The notes under the pieces are model-generated. The model was not told the DNA's origin, did not search any database, and saw only the letters and a program-made list of their open reading frames with translations. Both the position numbers and the translations under genes were made by a program. Positions 12,725 to 17,665 of a stretch of DNA of 17,665 bases are shown here, one piece after another. The stretch spans positions 1 to 17,665 of the forward strand of contig CALCEY010000003.1 in NCBI GenBank assembly GCA_937900415.1. Reading direction: 5' to 3'. The DNA is from an uncultured Clostridia bacterium (GTDB lineage: Bacteria; Bacillota; Clostridia; Peptostreptococcales; Anaerovoracaceae). The number at the start of each line of letters is the position of its first letter. The stretch's first letter is position 1.

Positions 12725-14422
12725 ATGTCAAAGAAACTGTTATGCACACTGCTTGCAGCAATTATGATCGTGGCAACGGCTCTGACCGGATGCGGCGGTT
12801 CAGACGGCGATTCCAAGAGCGGCGGAAGCGGAGAGGTAGTCTGGAATATAAAGACGAATCCTAAGAGCTGGGATCCAGGCAAAAACGCTAACGCTGAGGG
12901 CGGACATATCTCCAACAATATCTTCGAGGGTCTTATGAGAGATACGGAAGACGGTTCGCTGGAACCTGGAGTTGCAGAAAGCTATGAACTTTCCGATGAT
13001 GAAACCGTATACACCTTCCATCTCAGAAAGGATGCAAAATGGTCTGACGGCGAGCCTGTAACGGCTAAGGATTTCGAGTATGCGTGGAAGAGAGTATGCG
13101 ATGCAGATACGGCAGCGACATATGCTTTCATCATGACGCCGTACATAAAAGGCGCCCAGGCGTACTATGACGGAACCGGAAGCGCAGACGACATAGGTGT
13201 AAAAGCCCTTGACGATTACACTTTGGAGGTACAGCTGAACTTCCCTGTTGCATACTTCCTTAATCTCACTTCTTTCTATACGTATATGCCTGTAAGACAG
13301 GATTGCGTAGAAAAGGGAGACGGTTGGGAAAAGGATCCTGAAACATGTATTTCCAACGGACCGTTCAAGCTGGAAGAGTATAAGAGCGACCTGCACATAA
13401 TTCTCACCAAGAATGATGAGTATTGGAATGCAGATTCCATTAAACTTGACAAGATAAAGGCTGTGATGATAAAGGAAACCACGACAGCGTTCCAGGGTTA
13501 TCAGTCAGGCGAAATACAGTGTCTTGACTCAGTTCCTAATGAAGAAATTGCTAACCTTAAGTCAAGTGATTCTAACTTTACGATAAAGCCTAGGGTTAAA
13601 AATCTGTATTTCGTAGCTAATTACGATAAAAAACCGACAAGCGACCCTAAGGTTAGAAAGGCTCTGGCTCTGGCTATAGACAGAACAGCTCTGGTTGAAA
13701 AAGTAACTAAGGGAGGAGAAATTCCTGCAACTGGAATGGTACCGCCTACACTTACATATTCTGACGGAAAGTCCTTCAGAAATCTTGACGCAGACGGAAA
13801 TCCATTGCCTGAGTATGGCATAGACCCAAGCAAGGCTCTTGTTGAAGAAGCTCAGAAGCTCCTTGCAGAGGCCGGATATCCAAACGGCGAAGGCTTCCCT
13901 GAGATAGAACTTCTCTTCAACGTAGATGAGCAGAATCAGAAGATAGCTGAAGCTGTACAGCAGATGTGGAAAGACAACCTCAATATAAATGTAGCTTTGA
14001 GAACCGAAGACTTCACCACATTCAGAAAAACCGTATTTGAAGGAAACTATGATTTGGCTATAAACTCATGGGGCGGAGATTATGCAGACCCGATGACTAT
14101 GCTTGATATTTTCACTTCGTATTCAGACATAAATAATACCCAGTGGAGATGGCAGCCATACGAAACTCAGCCAAACGATAAAACGATGAACCCTTCAAAC
14201 AAAGACTTTGACGAATATATCAAAGGCGCTCAGTCGACGTCGGGTACCGAAAGGGATGAATATCTCAGAAAAGCTGAACAGTTGCTCATAGGAGACGAAA
14301 TGATATGTATCCCGGTATTGTTCCCATCCCTCACCCTGATAATAGACGAATCAGTGGTAGAAGGAGTTTATACTACCGTAATGGGACAGTGGATGTTCGA
14401 CAAAGCTCAGCTGGTGGAATAA
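12725..14422 (+). CDS. oppA: Peptide ABC transporter substrate-binding lipoprotein, OppA/DppA family (SBP_bac_5)
   Basis: This 565-residue protein captures peptides outside the cell and delivers them to the OppBC permease. It begins with a lipoprotein signal (KK, hydrophobic core, lipobox LTGC with Cys23 as the lipidated residue), then a Gly/Ser-rich linker. The mature part matches family 5 solute-binding proteins: WNIKTNPKSWDPGKNANAEGGH near the N-terminus, ESYELSDDETVYTFHLRKDAKWSDGEPVTAKDF in the signature region, YFLNLTSFYTYMPV, VRKALALAIDR, and a C-terminal WGGDYADPMTMLDIFTSY block. A perfect AGGAGG (12711-12716) lies 8 bases before the ATG. It is the last gene of the operon, after a hairpin-containing 73-base gap, and is followed by a GC-rich hairpin. 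Ligand range cannot be read from the sequence. Confidence 0.95.
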   Translation: MSKKLLCTLLAAIMIVATALTGCGGSDGDSKSGGSGEVVWNIKTNPKSWDPGKNANAEGGHISNNIFEGLMRDTEDGSLEPGVAESYELSDDETVYTFHLRKDAKWSDGEPVTAKDFEYAWKRVCDADTAATYAFIMTPYIKGAQAYYDGTGSADDIGVKALDDYTLEVQLNFPVAYFLNLTSFYTYMPVRQDCVEKGDGWEKDPETCISNGPFKLEEYKSDLHIILTKNDEYWNADSIKLDKIKAVMIKETTTAFQGYQSGEIQCLDSVPNEEIANLKSSDSNFTIKPRVKNLYFVANYDKKPTSDPKVRKALALAIDRTALVEKVTKGGEIPATGMVPPTLTYSDGKSFRNLDADGNPLPEYGIDPSKALVEEAQKLLAEAGYPNGEGFPEIELLFNVDEQNQKIAEAVQQMWKDNLNINVALRTEDFTTFRKTVFEGNYDLAINSWGGDYADPMTMLDIFTSYSDINNTQWRWQPYETQPNDKTMNPSNKDFDEYIKGAQSTSGTERDEYLRKAEQLLIGDEMICIPVLFPSLTLIIDESVVEGVYTTVMGQWMFDKAQLVE

Positions 14423-14477
14423 CCGGAATAACAATGAATAATTAACCTGAAATGATAATTTAAGCTGAAAAGCAGGG

Positions 14478-14513
14478 CCCCCGCTGATTAGAAATGAGAT
14501 CGGCGGGGGTCTT
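14478..14513 (+). terminator. Probable terminator of the peptide transporter operon
   Basis: An 11-bp GC-rich stem (14478-14488 with 14499-14509, CCCCCGC/GCGGGGG core, one G-T pair) closes a 10-base loop and is followed only by TCTT, so the U-tract is poor. A second weak hairpin CCGA (14546-14549) / TCGG (14554-14557) followed by TTTTT (14560-14564) may back it up. Confidence 0.7.
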
Positions 14514-14602
14514 AAAATCACAGGAGCTTTTCATAGGAAGAAAAACCGAATTATCGGGATTTTTAATTATTCAAGATTTTCAACTATTCGGACAAAACTA
14601 TG

Positions 14603-14631
14603 TTGACATTGACATGCCGCTGCCTTATAAT
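14603..14631 (+). promoter_or_regulatory. Consensus promoter of the rpmG-secE-nusG-ribosomal protein operon
   Basis: A perfect TTGACA (14603-14608) and a perfect TATAAT (14626-14631) are separated by the optimal 17 bp. A second TTGACA follows immediately at 14609-14614, but its 11-bp spacing is too short to use the same -10. Transcription should begin near 14638, leaving a leader of about 85 bases. This is the strongest promoter in the window, as expected for translation genes. Confidence 0.93.
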
Positions 14632-14645
14632 AAATAGGTGACTTT

Positions 14646-14691
14646 ATGATTATTTATCATTAAAGCTTTTTTGGTGAACCTTAAAAGCTTT
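14646..14691 (+). other. Two hairpins in the rpmG leader
   Basis: Just after the predicted start, ATGAT (14646-14650) pairs with ATCAT (14656-14660). Then AAAGCTTTT (14662-14670) pairs with AAAAGCTTT (14683-14691), with an inner GG-TGAA-CC cap (14673-14680). T residues are inside the stem rather than after it, so this is not a standard terminator. It may stabilise or regulate the leader; no known family was recognised. Confidence 0.45.
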
Positions 14692-14722
14692 GAAATTTGA
14701 AGTAAACGGAGGAAATTCTAAC

Positions 14723-14872
14723 ATGAGAGTTAAAGTGACTATGGCATGTACAGAGTGCAAGCAGAGAAACTACAATACGATGAAAAACAAGAAAAACGAT
14801 CCTGACCGTATTGAAATGCAGAAGTATTGCAAATTCTGCAAAAAGCATACTCTTCACAAAGAAACAAAATAA
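14723..14872 (+). CDS. rpmG: 50S ribosomal protein L33 (zinc-binding type)
   Basis: The 49-residue protein (MRVKVTMACTECKQRNYNT...) is a complete L33, a small component of the large ribosomal subunit near the E site. Two CxxC pairs (CTEC and CKFC) mark the zinc-binding form rather than the Cys-free paralogue that many Firmicutes carry for zinc starvation. The ATG at 14723 has ACGGAGGAAA as ribosome binding site; the frame is open back to 14690, but the extra 11 residues do not belong to L33. It leads the operon and precedes secE by 12 bases, the usual Clostridia order. Confidence 0.96.
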   Translation: MRVKVTMACTECKQRNYNTMKNKKNDPDRIEMQKYCKFCKKHTLHKETK

Positions 14873-14884
14873 GGAGAGAGCAAT

Positions 14885-15097
14885 ATGGCAAAAGAAAAGA
14901 AAAAGAGAGCTTCTTTCGGCGAATACTTTAGAGGGGTAAGAACCGAGATGAAGAAGGTTGTATGGCCTACTAAAAAAGAGATGGTTTCATACACAGCCGT
15001 TGTAATAATGACCTGCGCAGTTTTCGCGCTGGGCTTTTGGCTGATTGATACAGGCGTTTTAGCCGCTCTTAGAGAGCTTTTGGGAGTAACGATATAA
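14885..15097 (+). CDS. secE: Preprotein translocase subunit SecE
   Basis: SecE clamps the SecY channel in the inner membrane. This 70-residue protein is the short one-helix form of Gram-positive bacteria: a Lys-rich N-terminus (MAKEKKKRASFGEYFRGVRTEMKKV), the conserved VVWPTKKEMVSYT motif at 25-37, and a single membrane helix of about 38-60. The ribosome binding site AAGGAGAG lies just upstream. It sits between rpmG and nusG, the conserved location. Confidence 0.96.
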   Translation: MAKEKKKRASFGEYFRGVRTEMKKVVWPTKKEMVSYTAVVIMTCAVFALGFWLIDTGVLAALRELLGVTI

Positions 15098-15160
15098 CGG
15101 CCGAAGACCTGTAAAGGTAATTGGTTTACTTCAAAATATAAAAAAGAGAAGGTACAAAAA

Positions 15161-15736
15161 ATGTCTGATATTGAGAGCAAAGGCGTATCTCCTTTAGAGG
15201 GAGAAGGCTTGAGAGGCGATGGAAAAGCGAAGTGGTATGTAGTCCACACTTATTCAGGCCACGAAAACAAAGTAAAAGTTAATATCGAAAAGATGGTTGA
15301 GAACCGCGGAATGCAGGATTTAATTATCGACATAGTTGTACCGACGGAAGACAGAGTTGAAATCAAAGATGGTCAGAGAAAGATAAAGACCAAAAAGATG
15401 TTTCCGGGCTATGTAATCATAAAGATGATTGTGACCAACGAATCCTGGTATCTCGTGCGTAATACGCAAGGAGTTACAGGTTTTGTGGGACATGGTTCAG
15501 AGCCTATTCCTCTCACCGACGAAGAAGTCGCAAGAATGGGCATAGAGAAGGTTTACATTGATCTGGACGTGGAAGTCGGAGAAACAGTGCGGGTAATCAG
15601 CGGTCCTTTTGAAAGCTTTATGGGCGTAGTAGAAGAGATCAATAAAGAAAAGCAAGTGCTGCGCGTCAAGGTTTCCATGTTTGGAAGAGACACACCTGTA
15701 GAACTTGAGTTCAGTCAGGTTGATAAAATTGGCTAG
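15161..15736 (+). CDS. nusG: Transcription termination/antitermination factor NusG
   Basis: NusG binds RNA polymerase and couples elongation to pausing, termination or translation. The 191-residue protein has the NGN domain from KWYVVHTYSGHE (24-35) through FPGYVIIKM and VTGFVG to about 125, then a KOW domain from VGETVRVISGPFESFMGVV (139-157) to the end. About 22 residues (MSDIESKGVSPLEGEGLRGDGK) precede the NGN core, somewhat more than in short NusG proteins. The ATG is preceded by AGAGAAGG at about 15144-15151; no better internal start is visible. Its stop codon lies inside a hairpin (15732-15750) upstream of rplK. Confidence 0.96.
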   Translation: MSDIESKGVSPLEGEGLRGDGKAKWYVVHTYSGHENKVKVNIEKMVENRGMQDLIIDIVVPTEDRVEIKDGQRKIKTKKMFPGYVIIKMIVTNESWYLVRNTQGVTGFVGHGSEPIPLTDEEVARMGIEKVYIDLDVEVGETVRVISGPFESFMGVVEEINKEKQVLRVKVSMFGRDTPVELEFSQVDKIG

Positions 15737-15750
15737 AGCCAGGCTCTGGC
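15732..15750 (+). other. Hairpin containing the nusG stop codon, upstream of rplK
   Basis: An 8-bp stem, 15732-15739 with 15743-15750 (one G-T pair), closes a CAG loop; the nusG TAG (15734-15736) is within its 5' arm. No T-tract follows, so it is not a terminator. It lies 26 bases upstream of the rplK start and could affect processing or translation initiation of rplK. Confidence 0.5.
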
Positions 15751-15775
15751 AAATCTATAGAAAGGAGAAACAGTA

Positions 15776-16201
15776 ATGGCAAAAAAGGTTGAAGGCTATA
15801 TCAAACTTCAAATAGCAGCCGGCAACGCAACTCCAGCTCCTCCTGTAGGACCTGCTCTTGGTCAGAAGGGCGTGAACATTATGGATTTCTGTAAGCAGTT
15901 TAACGCCAGAACACAGGATCAGGCTGGAATGATTATTCCGGTAGTTATTACGGTTTACGCCGACAGATCCTTTACTTTCATCTGCAAGACGCCGCCGGCA
16001 GCAGTTCTGCTCAAGAAAGCGGCAGGTCTTACCGCTGCGTCTGGAGAGCCTAACAAGAAAAAGGTTGCTACTATTACAAGAGCGCAGGCTGAGGAAATCG
16101 CCAAGACAAAGATGCCTGACTTGAATGCGGCAGATTTGGATGCGGCTACAGAGATGATTAAAGGTACTGCCAGAAGCATGGGTATAGTTGTTGAAGATTA
16201 A
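15776..16201 (+). CDS. rplK: 50S ribosomal protein L11
   Basis: L11 binds the GTPase-associated region of 23S rRNA and is needed for factor function and the stringent response. The 141-residue length is standard. Diagnostic sequences are AKKVEGYIKLQIAAGNATPAPPVGPALGQKGVNIMDFCKQFNART at the N-terminus, the proline-rich hinge FICKTPPAAVLLKKAAG, and the C-terminal GTARSMGIVVED. AAAGGAGAAA precedes the ATG. Directly upstream of rplA as in nearly all bacteria. Confidence 0.98.
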   Translation: MAKKVEGYIKLQIAAGNATPAPPVGPALGQKGVNIMDFCKQFNARTQDQAGMIIPVVITVYADRSFTFICKTPPAAVLLKKAAGLTAASGEPNKKKVATITRAQAEEIAKTKMPDLNAADLDAATEMIKGTARSMGIVVED

Positions 16202-16205
16202 GAAA

Positions 16206-16236
16206 GTGGGAGACTTTATAAAGTCGGTAATACCAC
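16206..16236 (+). promoter_or_regulatory. Candidate ribosomal protein L1 binding site between rplK and rplA
   Basis: GTGG (16206-16209) pairs with CCAC (16233-16236); inside, GACTTTATAAAGTC (16212-16225) is a perfect palindrome forming a second stem. The two stems are joined by an asymmetric internal loop, GA on one side and GGTAATA on the other. A short helix next to an asymmetric loop is the known type of L1 target in 23S rRNA and in L1-regulated mRNAs. The position, 2 bases before the rplA ribosome binding site, fits feedback repression of rplA translation. Assignment by shape and context, not by alignment. Confidence 0.6.
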
Positions 16237-16251
16237 AAGGAGGTAAAGAAA

Positions 16252-16950
16252 ATGCCTAAAAGAGGTAAAAACTACAAGGCTGCCGCAGCAAGCTACGACA
16301 AGACGGCTCTGCATGAAGTTTCCGAGTCGCTGAAGATAGTAGTGGACGCTGCGAAGGCAAAATTTGATGAAACAGTTGAAGTACACATCAAGCTTGGCGT
16401 TGACGGAAGACACGCAGACCAGCAGGTCAGAGGCGCAATTGTTCTTCCTAACGGAACAGGCAAGACGAAGAAGGTTCTGGTATTTGCTAAAGGACCTAAG
16501 GCGCAGGAAGCTGAAGCTGCCGGTGCCGATTACGTAGGAGCTGAAGAAATGGCACAGAAAATTCAGACCGAGAACTGGTTTGACTTTGATGTGGTGGTAG
16601 CTACTCCAGATATGATGGGCGTAGTAGGAAGACTCGGTAAAGTTTTGGGACCTAAGGGCCTGATGCCAAACCCTAAGTCAGGTACCGTTACCATGGACGT
16701 TGAAAAAGCTCTTCAGGAAATCAAAGCAGGTAAGGTTGAGTACAGACTTGACAAGACCAACATCATCCATACTCCGATCGGAAAGGTTTCCTTCGGAGCT
16801 GAAAAGCTGACTGAAAACTTTAACGCTCTTCTTGAAGCAGTAGTTAAAGCGAAACCGGCAGCAGCAAAGGGACAGTATCTGAGAAGCGTTACAGTAACTT
16901 CCACCATGGGTCCCGGAGTCAAGGTAAATCCTGCGTTGATTCAGTTCTAA
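16252..16950 (+). CDS. rplA: 50S ribosomal protein L1
   Basis: L1 forms the mobile stalk that moves deacylated tRNA out of the ribosome, and in many bacteria it represses its own mRNA. The 232-residue length is standard. Family motifs include VEVHIKLGVDGRHADQQVRG, VLPNGTGKTKKVLVFAKG, ATPDMMGVVGRLGKVLGPKGLMPNPK and the C-terminal TSTMGPGVKVNP. An AAGGAGG site (16238-16244) precedes the ATG. The stop is followed by a 249-base region holding the L10 leader. Confidence 0.98.
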   Translation: MPKRGKNYKAAAASYDKTALHEVSESLKIVVDAAKAKFDETVEVHIKLGVDGRHADQQVRGAIVLPNGTGKTKKVLVFAKGPKAQEAEAAGADYVGAEEMAQKIQTENWFDFDVVVATPDMMGVVGRLGKVLGPKGLMPNPKSGTVTMDVEKALQEIKAGKVEYRLDKTNIIHTPIGKVSFGAEKLTENFNALLEAVVKAKPAAAKGQYLRSVTVTSTMGPGVKVNPALIQF

Positions 16951-17000
16951 CGGCTTTTCACTCGCAGCGGCATGCTTAACGCATAGCGGCAGAGAGAAGT

Positions 17001-17022
17001 TATAATGATTCAATCTTGAATC
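17001..17022 (+). promoter_or_regulatory. TATAAT followed by a palindrome, upstream of the L10 leader
   Basis: A perfect TATAAT (17001-17006) lies in the rplA-rplJ gap; the best -35 is TTAACG (16976-16981) at a long 19-bp spacing, so this is at most a weak internal promoter. Immediately after it comes the perfect inverted repeat GATTCAA-TC-TTGAATC (17007-17022), which could be an operator or the first stem of the leader. Confidence 0.35.
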
Positions 17023-17100
17023 TGAAAGAGAACTTAATTTAATACGAAAGTAAAACCGTAGACAGCGGGTGCGAAAGCTTAATTTCCCGCCGAGGTACAA
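17023..17100 (+). ncRNA. Ribosomal protein L10 leader (autoregulatory RNA of rplJ)
   Basis: The segment contains the hallmark ACCGTAGACAGCGGGTGC (17055-17072) and, downstream, CCCGCCGAGGT (17086-17096), both conserved in L10 leaders of Firmicutes. GCGGG (17065-17069) pairs with CCCGC (17086-17090), and an inner GC-GAAA-GC hairpin (17071-17078) caps it. The L10-L12 complex binds this RNA to lower expression of its own operon. A terminator follows at 17113-17146, as expected for attenuation. The 5' boundary is approximate. Confidence 0.88.
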
Positions 17101-17112
17101 TATAAAATATTG

Positions 17113-17146
17113 ACCTTGTTCGTCTGCGTGCGGACAAGGTTTTTTT
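17113..17146 (+). terminator. Attenuator terminator of the rplJ leader
   Basis: ACCTTGTTCG (17113-17122) pairs with CGGACAAGGT (17131-17140), with one G-T pair and an 8-base loop, followed by seven T residues (17140-17146). It lies between the L10 leader and rplJ, so it can stop transcription before rplJ when the L10 complex is bound. L10-dependent attenuation is known from the equivalent Bacillus subtilis leader. Confidence 0.9.
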
Positions 17147-17199
17147 ATGGAGTACCAATTCTGCTTCTCAAAAAGGAGCAAGAAAGGAGTAAAAAGTAT

Positions 17200-17665
17200 A
17201 TGTCAGTAGAAGCTCAAAAAGCTAAACAGGTCATAATCGACGAGATAAAAGAAAAGTTAGACGGCGCACAGTCGGCAGTTGTTATCGACTACATGGGAAT
17301 AACGGTTGCACAGGCTGACGCTATGAGAAAGAAACTTCGTGAGGCTAACGTGGACTACACGGTTTACAAGAATACTCTTGTAAAGAGAGCCATCGAAGGA
17401 ACTGAATTTGCAGGACTTGCAGATGTTCTTGAAGGCCCTAGCGCAATCGCTATAAGCAAGGATGATGCAACTGCTCCGGCAAGAGTTTTAAATGAGATAA
17501 TTAAAGATTACAAGAAGATGGAATTTAAGGCGGGTGTCGTAGAAGGAACCGTTTTCGATAAAGACGGCATCCAGACAATCGCCGATATTCCGTCGAGAGA
17601 GGTTCTCATCGCTAAGTTCATGGGAAGCATTCAGTCACCTGTAAGCAAGGCAGTAAGAACATTCC
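17200..17665 (+). CDS. rplJ: 50S ribosomal protein L10 (partial, 3' end beyond window)
   Basis: L10 anchors the L7/L12 stalk to the ribosome and, with L12, binds its own leader RNA. From ATG 17200 the frame stays open to the window edge, giving 155 residues: MSVEAQKAKQVIIDEIKEKL, SAVVIDYMGITVAQADAMRKKLREANVDYTVYKNTLVKRA, then LEGPSAIAISKD and SREVLIAKFMGSIQSPVSK. All match L10; only the last part of the C-terminal L12-binding helix is missing. The ribosome binding site is AAAGGAG (17183-17189); a second AAGGAG at 17173-17178 is partly paired with upstream GCTTC (17163-17167). rplL should follow outside the window. Confidence 0.96.
   Translation, partial: MSVEAQKAKQVIIDEIKEKLDGAQSAVVIDYMGITVAQADAMRKKLREANVDYTVYKNTLVKRAIEGTEFAGLADVLEGPSAIAISKDDATAPARVLNEIIKDYKKMEFKAGVVEGTVFDKDGIQTIADIPSREVLIAKFMGSIQSPVSKAVRTF

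Noticed and set aside
7253..14511. Novel defence, phage or mobile system in the accessory block
   Set aside because: Every gene is assignable to ordinary metabolism or transport; no integrase, transposase, toxin-antitoxin pair, target-site duplication or tRNA-like attachment site is visible.

Overview
The window reads as chromosomal DNA of a low-to-mid GC, Gram-positive anaerobe of the Clostridia. Support comes from strong AGGAGG ribosome binding sites, heavy use of ATA and AGA codons, a lipobox-bearing oligopeptide-binding protein, a LytR-CpsA-Psr cell-wall ligase, a FeoA/FeoB/Cys-rich Feo operon, and the gene order rpmG-secE-nusG-rplK-rplA-rplJ. A family-level placement (for example Anaerovoracaceae/Family XIII) is only a guess. 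Almost every gene is on the + strand.

Layout. (1) 1-139: the last 17 codons of tuf (EF-Tu) and its terminator. (2) 140-2600: a complex upstream region (nested inverted repeats, four GATAA motifs at exact 20-bp spacing, a near-consensus promoter, then a hairpin with a T-tract) before an LCP-family gene, followed by a hotdog thioesterase and a terminator. (3) 2690-5495: a ferrous iron uptake operon (feoA, feoB, small Cys-rich membrane protein) with its own promoter, an inverted repeat at the probable transcription start, an intercistronic hairpin and a strong terminator. (4) 5496-7112: a monocistronic PepC/bleomycin-hydrolase aminopeptidase. (5) 7113-14511: an M19 dipeptidase followed without a terminator by a complete peptide ABC transporter (two permeases, two ATPases, lipoprotein binding protein). 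(6) 14603-17665: a consensus promoter and leader, then rpmG, secE, nusG, rplK, rplA and the start of rplJ, with a candidate L1-binding site and a recognisable L10 leader with attenuator.

How they fit together: the middle of the window is a nutrient-acquisition block. The Opp/Dpp transporter imports peptides, while the cytoplasmic M19 dipeptidase and PepC can hydrolyse them; Feo imports Fe(II). This block of about 14.5 kb separates tuf from rpmG-secE-nusG, genes that are adjacent in many Clostridia. I see no phage, transposon, CRISPR or defence system. The less ordinary signals are the regulatory region of the LCP gene, an OppC permease with a roughly 110-residue extracytoplasmic insertion carrying short repeats, and several leader or intercistronic RNA structures.
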